Source: Planctomycetaceae bacterium (GTDB taxonomy: Bacteria; Planctomycetota; UBA1135; GCA-002686595). Taken from it: 64,000 bases of DNA. Both the position numbers and the translations under genes were made by a program. The notes under the pieces are model-generated. The model saw nothing but the letters and a program-made list of their open reading frames with translations, was not told the origin of the DNA and did no database searches. This document shows positions 9,927-19,015 of the stretch, piece by piece (the first letter of the stretch is position 1; each line of letters starts with the position of its first letter). Location: positions 186,001 to 250,000 of the forward strand of contig WYBT01000012.1 in assembly GCA_011525785.1 (NCBI GenBank), written 5' to 3'.

Positions 9927-11389
9927 CAGCGCGACTGCGCCCGGCGTCCGAGCCAGTCGGCGAGTTGCTCGCGCAAGCGCGGTTCGCCCAGGAACCACAG
10001 CCGCGCGCCCTCGCGCCACTCGACGGTCTCACGCGCGCTCGGCGCCGGCGCAGGCGCGATCAACAGACCCGGGCGAGCGGAGCGCGCCAGATCACAGCTC
10101 GCCGCGGGAACCGAGGTCAGCGCGACCCACGCGTCGCAGGCCGGGTCCTGTGCGCCCGCGGCGCTCGGACTGAGCGCGGTGAGCGCGTCCCCGCGCGCCA
10201 CGACGACCAGTTCAAGCGCGCCGGTCCACTCGCGCAAGCGCGCCAAGCCCTGCGCGGCCAGTGCTGGCGCGCGCGGCAAGCGCGTGGCGAGCAACTGCGT
10301 TCCGCTGCGCTCGGCGAAATCGAGCCAGGCGGCGCCGAGTTCGCCTGCGAAGACCTGCTCCGCGCTCTCACCGGAGTGCGCGAGGAACGCCACGACGCGC
10401 TCGGGCTCGCGCTCGGGGCTGTAGCTCCACAGCCAGTGCTCGACTCCGCGCTCTTCTTCGAAGCTCAACTCCAGCGGCACGAGCAGGCCCCGCGGCGGTC
10501 CGGCCTCGGTCCAGCGCTCGAGCGCCAGCAGCATGTCGCCGCCGCCCAGCGCGGGCGAACCACGCAGTCCGCTCACGAGCAAGCGACTGAGCAGCTCCTC
10601 CAAGCGCCGATAACCGGGCTGATCGACTCGTTCGCGCTGGCGCAGAGCCTCGAGGCGCGTGCGCAGACCTTCGATCGCGTCTGCGCGCACGGCCGGCAAG
10701 CGCGCGGCGAAGCGACCGCTCGGACGGCGTGCGAGCTGCCCGGTCAGGTGACAGCGGCCCGCCAGCGTGGTCGGCGCGCGCAGGTACATCGGAAACGGGC
10801 GCGGCCCGATCGCCGCGGACGCGATCGGCTCGCGCCGCGCGTGCGAGCGTTCGCCCGAGGCAGAGATCCACTCCAGCGTGAGTTCGGCCTCGAACGCCTC
10901 GCTGCCCCAGGCTCGACTGACCTGGACCGTGATCGGCTCGCTCAGTTCGCCGGCGGCGAGCTCGAACGCGCCGGGAACGACCACCAGGTCGAGCGCGCCC
11001 GCCAGCCGGTCGAGGCTCTCCCAGTGCGGATCGGCGCCGTCGACAGCCGGATCGATGACGCCTTCGGCGCGCCGCAGGACATCGAGCGACGGAGACCAGT
11101 GCGCCGAGGCGCCCGCAGGCCGCGCGGCCTCGAGTCGCTCGAAGATCGCGCGCGCCGCCGCTTCGTCCGCGTGCGCGAGGCGCTCGAGGAAGTGCGTCAT
11201 GCGCTCGCCCAGCAGCGTCGCGCGGTGCTCGTCGAGCCGCGCGCGCGCCAGACGCTCGCGACGTGCGGCGGCCTCGGGCTCGGCGCGTGCGTCGTCGCCC
11301 TGGCTCAGCGCGGCGGCGCCGAGCGCACAGACCGCTAGCGCCGCGCGCGCGAACTCACAGCAGCGCTTCGATGATCTGCTTCGACGCAT
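9926..11389 (-). CDS. Exported protein of unknown function
   Basis: 487 residues with a basic N-terminus and hydrophobic signal (ARAALAVCALGAAALSQG). The mature part begins with charged helices (PEAAARRERLARARLDEHRA), followed by mixed beta segments (LDLVVVPGAFELAAGELSEP) and repeated hydrophobic strands such as LELVVVARGDALTALSPSAAG. No family motif is recognised. Its first 35 bp overlap the 3' end of the formimidoyltransferase gene, and its stop overlaps the start of the next membrane-protein gene, so it sits in one transcription unit with hutI and ftcD. A later start is possible, but the chosen one gives the best signal peptide. Confidence 0.55.
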   Translation of the reverse strand: MRRSRSSKRCCEFARAALAVCALGAAALSQGDDARAEPEAAARRERLARARLDEHRATLLGERMTHFLERLAHADEAAARAIFERLEAARPAGASAHWSPSLDVLRRAEGVIDPAVDGADPHWESLDRLAGALDLVVVPGAFELAAGELSEPITVQVSRAWGSEAFEAELTLEWISASGERSHARREPIASAAIGPRPFPMYLRAPTTLAGRCHLTGQLARRPSGRFAARLPAVRADAIEGLRTRLEALRQRERVDQPGYRRLEELLSRLLVSGLRGSPALGGGDMLLALERWTEAGPPRGLLVPLELSFEEERGVEHWLWSYSPEREPERVVAFLAHSGESAEQVFAGELGAAWLDFAERSGTQLLATRLPRAPALAAQGLARLREWTGALELVVVARGDALTALSPSAAGAQDPACDAWVALTSVPAASCDLARSARPGLLIAPAPAPSARETVEWREGARLWFLGEPRLREQLADWLGRRAQSR

Positions 11390-12251
11390 CGAACCCCCGC
11401 AGACGAATGCGTTGCGCAGCCCCGTCGGGGAGCGCCTCGCGCGGCGCCAGCCCGACCAGTTCGCTCTCGTGGATCGCGACGCCGCGCTCGGCCGCGAGCT
11501 TCTCGATCTCTTCGAAGACGCGCACCAGGCCCGTCGCCTGGAAGTTGCAGACGTTCATGCTGACCTGCGCCAAGCGCAGGTCGTCGAGGAAGAAGCCCAT
11601 GGCCTTGATCCCGGCCAGCCCGCCGTCGCGCTCTCGGATGCGCTTGGCGATGTCCTTGGCGATCTGGACCTGGTCGGTGGCGAGGTTGACGTTGAACGCG
11701 ATCAGGAAGAAGCGCGCGCCGATCACGGTCGCGCCCGCGGTGGGGTGCAGCGCGTTGCGCGGCCCTTCGTCGGGCGTGCGCGCGGGATCCGCCGCGATCG
11801 CCTCGCGCAGCTTCTCGAAGCCGATGTTGCGCACGTCGGGCAGGTTGCGACGTTCGGGACGCAGCGCGGCCTGCTCGTAGAAGTAGACCGGGATGGCGAG
11901 CTCTCGGCCGACGCGCTCGCCGAGCCGGTGGGCCAGGCGCACGCAGTAGCCCATGGTCGCACCCGCCAGCGGAACGAACGGAACGACATCGCTCGCACCG
12001 ATGCGGGGATGCTCGCCCTGGTGCTGCGTGAGGTCGATCAGCTCGCGCGCAGCCGCGATCGAACGGAACGCCGCCTCGCTCACCGCTTCACCTTCGCCGA
12101 CCATGGTCACCACGGCGCGGTTGTGGCTGGCGTCCATGGTGTGGTCGATCAGCTTCACGCCCGGCGCGGAGCGGATCGCGTCCAGGATGCGCTCGAGCAC
12201 TTGGGGGCGACGGCCTTCGCTGAAATTCGGAACGCACTCGACGAGGGGCAT
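11355..12251 (-). CDS. ftcD: Glutamate formimidoyltransferase
   Basis: 298 residues from the ATG at 12251 (MPLVECVPNFSEGRR), the classic N-terminus of the formiminotransferase domain. The conserved HPRIGASDVVPFVPL segment is present. The enzyme moves the formimino group of N-formimino-glutamate to tetrahydrofolate at the end of histidine breakdown. Only the transferase part is present; the cyclodeaminase domain of the bifunctional enzymes is absent, as in many bacteria. It lies 86 bp downstream of hutI on the same strand, which supports a histidine-use role. hutH and hutU are not in the window. Confidence 0.93.
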   Translation of the reverse strand: MPLVECVPNFSEGRRPQVLERILDAIRSAPGVKLIDHTMDASHNRAVVTMVGEGEAVSEAAFRSIAAARELIDLTQHQGEHPRIGASDVVPFVPLAGATMGYCVRLAHRLGERVGRELAIPVYFYEQAALRPERRNLPDVRNIGFEKLREAIAADPARTPDEGPRNALHPTAGATVIGARFFLIAFNVNLATDQVQIAKDIAKRIRERDGGLAGIKAMGFFLDDLRLAQVSMNVCNFQATGLVRVFEEIEKLAAERGVAIHESELVGLAPREALPDGAAQRIRLRGFDASKQIIEALL

Positions 12252-12337
12252 GTTGGGCGGGACAGGGTGGATTTCGGTCGGGTGGCGCGCGGCGGCGCCG
12301 CGGCTGGGCAACGGCGCGCCCGGCTGTGGAGGGACGC

Positions 12338-13672
12338 TCAAACGTGGTCGCGCGCCGCACGGCGCTCGTCGCACGCCGGCGGAGTGTAGTGCCTCGTCCA
12401 CACGATGCGCCCGCCGGCGACGACGGTGCGCACCGGGTTGCGGCCGAGCTCGTACACCAGGTGACGATGGTTGGGGACGTCGAGCACCAGCACGTCGGCG
12501 CGCTTGCCGGCCTCGAGCGTGCCCGTCAGCTCGCCGCGACCGACGGAACAGGCGGCGTTGAGCGTCGCTGCGGTCAGGCACTCGGCCGCGCTCATGCGGT
12601 AGCGCAGAGCCGCCCAGGAAGCGACCTCGGGCATGCTGGGCAGGTAGCAGCTCCCGGGGTTGAAGTCGGTCGAGAGCGCGATCGCCACGCCGGCGTCGAT
12701 CATGCGGCGCGCCGGGGCCTCGCTGTCCTGGCGCAGGTAGAGCGGCACCAGCGGACACAACACGGCCACCACGCCGCTGTCGCGCAAGCGCTCGATCCCG
12801 CGCGCGCTGACGTGTTCGAGGTGGTCGGCGCTGGCCGCGCCGAGCTCGGCCGCCAGTTCCGCGCCCCCCAGCGGCGTGAGCTGGTCCACGTGCAACCTCA
12901 ACCCCAGCCCCAGTCCGCGCGCGCGTTCGAGGATCGAGCGCGCGTCGGCGAGCGAGAACGCGATGCTCTCCGCGAACACGTCGCAGTACTCGGCCAGCCC
13001 TTCGGCGGCGACAGCCGGGAGCATCTGATCGCGCACCTGCGCCACGTACACGGGCTTGTCGCCGCGGTGCTCGAGCGGGTAGTCGTGCGCGCCCAGGAAC
13101 GTCGGCGCGATGTCCAGCGCGCTGCGCTGGCGAACGGCGGCGATCGCCCGCAGGCACTTGAGCTCGTCCGCCACGCTGAGCCCGTAGCCGCTCTTGGCTT
13201 CGACGGTGGTCGTGCCGTGCTCGAGGAAGCGCGCGAGGTGGAGCTCGAGCGCCTGCTCGAGATCGCCCTGGCTGGCGGCGCGCACGCCGCGCACGGTCGA
13301 GACGATGCCGCCGCCCGCTGCGGCGATCTCGACGTACGTCGCACCGCGCGTGCGCAGCTCGAACTCGTCCTCGCGCGTCGTCGCGAAGACCGGATGCGTG
13401 TGCGCATCGACGAATCCGGGGACCAACGTTCCGCCGCGCGCGTCGAGCTCCTCGCGGCCGACGAACTGCGCGCGCAGGCTCTCACGCGGCCCGACCGCGA
13501 CGATGCGCCCCGCGTCGATCGCCACCAGCGGCGCGCGGAGCACTTCGATCGCGCCCAACTCGGCGCCGCGCCGCGGCGTTCGCCCCAGGCTGGTCGCGAG
13601 TTCCGCGGCGCCGTCGATCACCAGGGCGACTTCCCGCGGCGCCGCGCCGCGCCCGCTCGAGCTCGAATCCAT
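12338..13672 (-). CDS. hutI: Imidazolonepropionase
   Basis: 444 residues of the amidohydrolase superfamily. It has the metal motif VDAHTHPVF (His91 and His93), EAKSGYGLS, the segment DQLTPLGGAELAAELGAASADH and the C-terminal STDFNPGSCYLPSMPE block characteristic of HutI. It hydrolyses 4-imidazolone-5-propionate to N-formimino-L-glutamate, the substrate of the formimidoyltransferase encoded next to it. The length is slightly above the usual ~410 residues because of a polar N-terminal leader. A later start is possible, but the first ATG precedes the expected beta sandwich. Confidence 0.94.
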   Translation of the reverse strand: MDSSSSGRGAAPREVALVIDGAAELATSLGRTPRRGAELGAIEVLRAPLVAIDAGRIVAVGPRESLRAQFVGREELDARGGTLVPGFVDAHTHPVFATTREDEFELRTRGATYVEIAAAGGGIVSTVRGVRAASQGDLEQALELHLARFLEHGTTTVEAKSGYGLSVADELKCLRAIAAVRQRSALDIAPTFLGAHDYPLEHRGDKPVYVAQVRDQMLPAVAAEGLAEYCDVFAESIAFSLADARSILERARGLGLGLRLHVDQLTPLGGAELAAELGAASADHLEHVSARGIERLRDSGVVAVLCPLVPLYLRQDSEAPARRMIDAGVAIALSTDFNPGSCYLPSMPEVASWAALRYRMSAAECLTAATLNAACSVGRGELTGTLEAGKRADVLVLDVPNHRHLVYELGRNPVRTVVAGGRIVWTRHYTPPACDERRAARDHV

Positions 13673-13809
13673 CTCCTAAAGCTAGCGTGCGCGCGGCGCG
13701 CCACGCCCTTCGCCAATCGCGCGTGCGCCGCACTCGGCCGAGCCGCCCCCTCGGAGTGTCCCCGAACGGCTCAGAAGCGCGCGGAAGGCGCCGGCGCGGC
13801 GAACAGGCT

Positions 13810-14565
13810 TCAGGCAGCGAGAGCTTCGGACTCGGCCGCGCCGAGCGATAGCGCCATGCGCTGGAGCAGTCGACGGCGCGCGCGCAGCATGATCATCTTC
13901 ATGTTCGAGTGGCCCACGTTGAGCACGTCGCAGACCTGCGCGTAGGAGAGCCCGTCGAGTTCGACCAGCTCGAGGGCGCGGCGATCGCGCGGCGAGAGCT
14001 GCTCGTAGGCGGCCAGGTAGTGCTGCAGCAGGATCAGGTAGGCGTCGCGCAGGCTGTGGGTCTCCTCGACGTCCATCACGCGCGCCTGCGGCGAGCGATG
14101 CTCGCTCTCGACGGCGACCAACAGGTCGTGTTCGCTCGACACGAAGCGCAGGCGGGCGGCGACCGTCCGGGCGCGGCGCACGACGTTGGCCGCGATGGTC
14201 CGCACCCACACGCGGAAGCTGCCCCCGTGGTCGGCTCGGAAGCCCCGCGAGTAGCGGTAGACGTTGACGAAGGTGTCCTGTAGCAACTCGACCGGGTCGA
14301 GGCGGGCGCGCTGCTCGGCGACCACCCAGCGCAGCCAGGACACGACCCGCGCGTGCGAGTGGCGGTAGAGCGCGTCGAAGGCCTCGCGGGCGCCGCTGTC
14401 GCGGAACCAGGCCATCAGGGCCGTGTCGAGCCGGTCGAGGTGACCCTCGAGCGACTCCTCGGGGCGGCGCTCCACGTCGCAGCCGCGCAGCTCGAGCGCG
14501 AGGCGCACCTCTTCGGACAGGGACGTGGGATGAGCGACAGTGAGTTCGGGGAGGGCGGCGACCAT
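13810..14565 (-). CDS. ECF-type RNA polymerase sigma factor
   Basis: A 251-residue sigma-70-family protein. Region 2 is visible as EAFDALYRHSHARVVSWLRW with the region 2.2-like DPVELLQDTFVNVYRYSRGF. Region 4 has a helix-turn-helix (LSPRDRRALELVELDGLSYA, then VCDVLNVGHSNMKMIMLRAR). An N-terminal extension of about 55 residues precedes region 2 and is not typical of short ECF factors. No anti-sigma gene is adjacent; upstream is a divergent 320-bp region with a dyad. The regulon is unknown. Confidence 0.88.
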   Translation of the reverse strand: MVAALPELTVAHPTSLSEEVRLALELRGCDVERRPEESLEGHLDRLDTALMAWFRDSGAREAFDALYRHSHARVVSWLRWVVAEQRARLDPVELLQDTFVNVYRYSRGFRADHGGSFRVWVRTIAANVVRRARTVAARLRFVSSEHDLLVAVESEHRSPQARVMDVEETHSLRDAYLILLQHYLAAYEQLSPRDRRALELVELDGLSYAQVCDVLNVGHSNMKMIMLRARRRLLQRMALSLGAAESEALAA

Positions 14566-14885
14566 GCGCGCCGCTTTGCACGGGCCGTTCCCAGCGCGAG
14601 CGAAGGCCCGAGCGACGCTTCTAACACGATTCGTGCAGAAGACTTAGGACGTCCTTCGGCGAATTGGCCAGGGCCGTGGGGCGGGCCGGCGCGCGGTTTT
14701 GGATCCGATCTCGTAACAAGCTGAATGCGTCCACCCCACACCGCCTGCTACGAGTTCGGGACATTCAGAACGGTTGGGTGGGTGCCGAGGTCGGTCGCGG
14801 GGGCCCGGCGCGGTAGACTCGTCGGACCGAGCCCTCGCGCGCGCACCCGCCGTGAGCCGCGCTCGCCCGCCTTCGCAGATCCCCC
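14566..14885. other. 320-bp divergent intergenic region
   Basis: This lies between the sigma-factor gene (leftward) and the CorC-like gene (rightward). It should hold both promoters. An imperfect dyad at 14618-14641 and a weak -10-like TAGACT near 14812 are all I can see. There is no small gene or RNA I can support. Confidence 0.5.
14618..14641. promoter_or_regulatory. Operator-like dyad upstream of the sigma-factor gene
   Basis: CTTCT-aa-CACGA-t-TCGTG-c-AGAAG is a 10-bp interrupted inverted repeat lying 53 bp upstream of the sigma-factor start codon. The position suits autoregulation or a binding site for another regulator. It could also form by chance. Confidence 0.35.
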
Positions 14886-16253
14886 GTGCCATCGCCCCGC
14901 TCTGAGCTCCTCGCGCGCCTGTCCGACAGCGCGCCGTCCGTGAACGCCAACTCCGCGGCCACTGCGCCGGTCGACTGGAGTCAGTTCGACTGGGTCGCCC
15001 TGGGCGCCGCCGCGGCTGCGCTCCTGATCGCCTCGGCGGCCGCCACGCTGCGGCGCTCGCTGGCGCACTCCGACCCTGAGCGCGTGCTGCTCGCGGAGGT
15101 CACCCCCGAGCGACGCGCGCTGCTCGAGCCGCTGCTCGCCAAGGCCGATCGCTTGGCCACCAGCGCCTCGATCGCCCAGACCGCGGCCTCGCTGTCCTTC
15201 GCCATGGCGATCCTGCGCGCCATCAGCGCCGGCCAGCCGCCGAGTCTGACGGCGGCACTCGAGACCTTGGCGGTGTGCGTTCCCCTGGTCTGGTTTTGCA
15301 CCGATGCGCTGGCGCGCGCGACGGCGCTGCGCGCGGGCGACAGCGTGCTGCGCCACGGGTTGGCCGTGTTCCACGCGCTGCAACTGCCCCTCGAGGCGCT
15401 GACGGCCGCCTTCGAGGGCATTCGGCGCGGCGTGCTGCGGCTGTTCGGCCAGCGCGACGACCCCGAGGCGGCGCGCCAGATCGTGGCCGGCCTGCGCGAG
15501 GTGATCGACGACGCGGCCATCTCCGGCCGGCTGGACGAGACCGAGAAGGAGATCATCGGCAACGTCATGGAGTTCCGCGACGTCGACGTGGCGGCGGTGA
15601 TGACGCCGCGCACCAAGCTCGCGGCGGTCGACATCGAGCAGGGCTTCGAGGCGGCCGTGCAGCTGCTGGCCGAGACCGGCCACAGCCGCATCCCGGTCTA
15701 CGAAGGCTCGCTGGACACGATCATCGGCGTGGTCTCGGCGCGAGACCTGGTCGCGGCCTTCGCGGCGAACCGCGGCGAGCCGATCGAGCTGCGCAGCGTG
15801 CTGCACCCGGCCGTCTTCACCCCCGAGACCAAGCGCGTCCGCGAACTGCTCTCGGAAATGCGGCGCGCGCGCGTGGAGATCGCCATCGTGCTCGACGAGT
15901 ACGGCGGCACCGCCGGCCTGGTGACGGTGGGCGACATCGTGGGCGAGATCGTGGGCGAGATCCCCGACGAGTACGACGAGGACGCGCCCGCGCCGATCCG
16001 CCACCTGGCGGGCGGGGCGGCGGAAGTCGACGCCACGCTGCACGTCAGCGAGGTGAACGAAGCGCTGGATCTGGAGCTGCCGGAGAACGGCGACTTCGAG
16101 ACGCTGGCGGGCTTCGTGCTGGCGCAGTTCGGCCGCTTCCCGCGCCGCGGCGAGTCGTTCGAGCGCAAGGGCGCCCAGTTCACGGTCGTCGACGCCACCG
16201 ACCGGCGCGTGCTGAAGGTGCGCGTGCGACGACTGGCCAGCTCCGCCGCGTGA
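14886..16253 (+). CDS. CorC/HlyC-type CBS-domain membrane protein
   Basis: 455 residues from a GTG start. The N-terminal ~170 residues contain hydrophobic helices in the place of the CNNM/DUF21 transmembrane domain. Next come DETEKEIIGNVMEFRDVDVA and VMTPRTKLAAVD, then two CBS repeats (ETGHSRIPVYEGSLDTIIGV and RRARVEIAIVLDEYGGTAGL). The C-terminus is a CorC_HlyC (TerE-like) domain ending FERKGAQFTVVDATDRRVLK. Known family members are linked to Mg2+/Co2+ export and are called hemolysin C-like only by history. Its last 4 bp overlap the recO start (GTGA). Confidence 0.9.
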   Translation: MPSPRSELLARLSDSAPSVNANSAATAPVDWSQFDWVALGAAAAALLIASAAATLRRSLAHSDPERVLLAEVTPERRALLEPLLAKADRLATSASIAQTAASLSFAMAILRAISAGQPPSLTAALETLAVCVPLVWFCTDALARATALRAGDSVLRHGLAVFHALQLPLEALTAAFEGIRRGVLRLFGQRDDPEAARQIVAGLREVIDDAAISGRLDETEKEIIGNVMEFRDVDVAAVMTPRTKLAAVDIEQGFEAAVQLLAETGHSRIPVYEGSLDTIIGVVSARDLVAAFAANRGEPIELRSVLHPAVFTPETKRVRELLSEMRRARVEIAIVLDEYGGTAGLVTVGDIVGEIVGEIPDEYDEDAPAPIRHLAGGAAEVDATLHVSEVNEALDLELPENGDFETLAGFVLAQFGRFPRRGESFERKGAQFTVVDATDRRVLKVRVRRLASSAA

Positions 16254-17092
16254 GAGCGCCGCCGAACAGCGCCGCGCGTCACGCGCGCGACGAGGCGCTG
16301 CTCGTGCGGCGCTTCGCTTACGGTGAATCGTCGCTCGTAGTGCACGCTCTCACGCGCGCGCACGGCCGCGTGCACCTGCTCGCCAAGGGCGCGTACCGCA
16401 TGCGCTCGCGCCTGTACGGCCGCCTGGATCTGTTCGACACGCTCGAGCTCGACTGGAGCGAGCGCGCGGGCGCGGAGCTGGGCAACCTCGAACAGGCCGA
16501 GTTGCTCGAGCGGCGTCAGCGCATCCCGCACTCGCTCGAGGCCTATCGCGCGGCGCTGACGGTGTTGGAACTGGCCTCGCTCGCGGCGCCCGAGCGCGCG
16601 CCGGCGAGCGAGCTGTTCGAGCTGTGCCGCAGCGCGCTGAACGCGCTCCAAGCGGGCCGCGAGCCCGCGCTCGCGCTGGTTGAGTTCGAGCTCGCGTTCC
16701 TCCACAATCTCGGTCTCGCGCCGGCGCTCGAAGCCTGCGCCTCGTGCGGCGGCGCAGCGCCGGCGCTCGCGGCGGAGGAGCACTCCACGTCGCGCGCGGA
16801 GTTCTCCGCGGCCGCCGGCGGGCGACTGTGCACGCGCTGTGCACAGCGCGCACGCGAGAGCGGCCTGCGCGTGGGAACGCTGCCCACCGACGTGCTCGAG
16901 CTCGCGGCGCAACTCGCGCGCGAGGGCCCGCCCCAGCGCGAACTTCCCGCCGCGCTGCTCGAGCGCACGCGCGACTTCACCGCCCGTTTCCTGCGCCGAC
17001 AGCTGGACTGCCAACCCAAGAGCTACCGCGTGTTCCTCTCCGCCCCCCACCGCAATCGACCGGCGCCTCCCTCGCGCGGAGTTCAGGGGTGA
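16250..17092 (+). CDS. recO: DNA repair protein RecO
   Basis: 280 residues from a GTG that overlaps the previous stop. The N-terminal OB-fold reads ARDEALLVRRFAYGESSLVV, then THA-type strands such as HGRVHLLAKGAYRMRS. The helical domain carries a four-Cys zinc site: CASC near the middle and CTRC about 40 residues later. RecO loads RecA on SSB-coated gaps and anneals strands with RecR. The adjacent CorC-like and BamD-like genes are unrelated in function, and the coupling is probably only architectural. Confidence 0.9.
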   Translation: MRAPPNSAARHARDEALLVRRFAYGESSLVVHALTRAHGRVHLLAKGAYRMRSRLYGRLDLFDTLELDWSERAGAELGNLEQAELLERRQRIPHSLEAYRAALTVLELASLAAPERAPASELFELCRSALNALQAGREPALALVEFELAFLHNLGLAPALEACASCGGAAPALAAEEHSTSRAEFSAAAGGRLCTRCAQRARESGLRVGTLPTDVLELAAQLAREGPPQRELPAALLERTRDFTARFLRRQLDCQPKSYRVFLSAPHRNRPAPPSRGVQG

Positions 17093-18327
17093 GCAGGTTC
17101 CACGCGGCCTTCGCTGCGCTGCTCGGTGGGCTGTCGCGCGCGGGCGGCGCGCGGGGCCGCGGCCTGATGCTCGCGATCGCGCTGCTGGCCTGCGCCTGTT
17201 CGAGCCTGGGCGAGAGCCTGCGGCCGCGCCTGGTCAGCAAAGTGGACGAGGTCCCGGCCGCCATCGAGCGCGCCGAGCGCGAACTCTCCGAGGGCAAGAG
17301 CGAACTCGCGCTGAGGCGCGCGCGCGACGCGCGAGCGGTGCGCGGCCTGGGCGCGGCCGAACGCGATCGGCTCGACGTGCTGATCGAACGCATCGCCGCG
17401 GCGCGCATCGAGGAGCTCTCCAACCGTCCCGACGGTGTCGAGGCGCTGGCGGCGCTGGTCGAAGAGAGCCTGCCCAAGCAACTGTGCGTCGCCGCCGGAC
17501 TGCGCGCCGCGCAGATGCACCTGGACGCGAACAAGCCCTTCAAGGCCTACCGCCTGCTCGCCAAGCTCGAGGAGAAGTTCCCGCGCCACTACGGGCGTGC
17601 GCAGGCCGGGGCGATCCTGGCGGAGGCCGGCCTGCGCCTGGCCGACGACCCCTGGAGCTTCATGTTCTTCAGCGCCCGCGACGACGGCGTCGAGGTGCTC
17701 GAGTACCTGGTGCTCACCTATCCCGGCGAGCGCCGCTGCGACGAGGCCTTCGCCAAGCTGGCGGCGATCTACGAGTCGCAGAGGCAGTACGGACTGGCCA
17801 TCCAGCGCCACGAAGAGCTGCTCTTCTCGCACGGCGACAGTCCGCTCGCGGCCGCCAGCCAGGCGCGCATTCCGCACCTGCGCCTGCGCTGGCTCGAAAG
17901 CCCCGAGTTCGATCGCACCGAGTTGATCCGCGCGCGCCGCGAGCTCGAGGCCTGGCTGGCCCGGCGCGCCGGCGATCCGGCGGAGAACGAGGTGCGGCTC
18001 GACTACGCCGATTGCCTGCAGCGACTGGCGCGCAGCGACCTGAGCATCGCGCGCTACTACCGGCGCATCGACCGGCCGTACGGCGCGCGCTACCACGCCG
18101 ACCGCGCGCTGCGGGTCGCGCTAGAGACCGGCGACGACCGGCTCGCGCGCGAGATCCGCGCGCTGCTGACCGACCTGCCCTACGCCGACCCCGACCAGGC
18201 CGCGCCGATCGACGACGACGCCTTCGCCGCCGACTCGACGCTGCTGCGCTCGACGATCGAAGAACAGTCCGCCAAGCGTCCGGCGCCGGCCGTTCCCCAG
18301 GCCGAAGACGGAGCGCAGCAGCCGTGA
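17089..18327 (+). CDS. BamD-like TPR outer-membrane lipoprotein
   Basis: 412 residues from GTG 17089, overlapping the recO stop. A lipoprotein signal ends at the lipobox LLAC (LMLAIALLACACSSLG); an in-frame ATG at 17167 is an alternative start. The mature part is made of TPR-like repeats, for example NKPFKAYRLLAKLEEKFPRH, DGVEVLEYLVLTYPGERRCD and QYGLAIQRHEELLFSHGDSP, in the arrangement of BamD/YfiO. BamD is the essential lipoprotein of the outer-membrane protein assembly machine. This protein is longer than the ~245-residue E. coli form, so it may be a broader TPR relative. The lptE-like gene follows directly. Confidence 0.7.
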   Translation: MSRFHAAFAALLGGLSRAGGARGRGLMLAIALLACACSSLGESLRPRLVSKVDEVPAAIERAERELSEGKSELALRRARDARAVRGLGAAERDRLDVLIERIAAARIEELSNRPDGVEALAALVEESLPKQLCVAAGLRAAQMHLDANKPFKAYRLLAKLEEKFPRHYGRAQAGAILAEAGLRLADDPWSFMFFSARDDGVEVLEYLVLTYPGERRCDEAFAKLAAIYESQRQYGLAIQRHEELLFSHGDSPLAAASQARIPHLRLRWLESPEFDRTELIRARRELEAWLARRAGDPAENEVRLDYADCLQRLARSDLSIARYYRRIDRPYGARYHADRALRVALETGDDRLAREIRALLTDLPYADPDQAAPIDDDAFAADSTLLRSTIEEQSAKRPAPAVPQAEDGAQQP

Positions 18328-18878
18328 AGCGCGCCCGAGCGAGGGTGGCGGCGCTGGCGCTCGCAGCGCTGGTCGCAGCGGGCTGCGGCTACCGCAGCGG
18401 TTTCGCGCTGGCCGAGGGCCAGACCATCGGCGTCAAGATCTTCGACAACCAGTGCAAGCTGCGCGACGTCGAAATGCGCCTGCACCCGTACTTGACCGAC
18501 GCGGTGCAGCGCTTCGTCGCCGCCGACCTGGTCGGCGCCGCCCGCGCCGACGTGTGGATCGAGGGTGTGGTGCTCGAGTACTCGCGCCGCGGCGGGATTC
18601 GCTCGACCCTCAACGTGCAACTGGAGACCGGCGTGTACATCGCGGTCCAGGCGCGCCTGGTCGAGCGCGTGGCCGAGCCGACCGACGGCGTGGAGACGCG
18701 CGTCCTGCGCGAGCTGACCGTCGCGGACGAGCGCGGCTACCTGCTTTCCGATCCGCTGGGCGAGAGCAACGCCGCCGCCGCGGTGCTGCGCAACATCGCC
18801 GACCGGGTCGTGCTGGACCTGGTGGCGGATCTGGCCTACGAAGACGCGCCCGTCGGCGAACTGCGCCCCAGCCGCTGA
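18324..18878 (+). CDS. LptE-like LPS-assembly lipoprotein
   Basis: 184 residues from a GTG overlapping the previous stop (GTGA). The signal ends in the lipobox LVAAGC followed by GYRSGF, as in LptE/RlpB lipoproteins. The mature part fits the LptE fold: VKIFDNQCKLRDVEMRL, TDAVQRFVAADLVGAARADVW, the long strand VVLEYSRRG and the helix NAAAAVLRNIADRVVLDLVA. LptE plugs the LptD barrel during LPS insertion into the outer leaflet. The family is highly divergent, so the call rests on signature order and on the BamD-like neighbour. Confidence 0.72.
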   Translation: MKRARARVAALALAALVAAGCGYRSGFALAEGQTIGVKIFDNQCKLRDVEMRLHPYLTDAVQRFVAADLVGAARADVWIEGVVLEYSRRGGIRSTLNVQLETGVYIAVQARLVERVAEPTDGVETRVLRELTVADERGYLLSDPLGESNAAAAVLRNIADRVVLDLVADLAYEDAPVGELRPSR

Positions 18879-19015
18879 CGAGCGCAGAGTGCGAGCGGCG
18901 CTGCGCTCGAGCGGGATCCGGCGCCGGCCGCCGGGTACCATGAGCGCCTTCGACGCCGCCCGCCGCCCGCGCGCTCGCTCCAGGACTCGCCGAGCCCCGT
19001 CGATACACCACCAGC

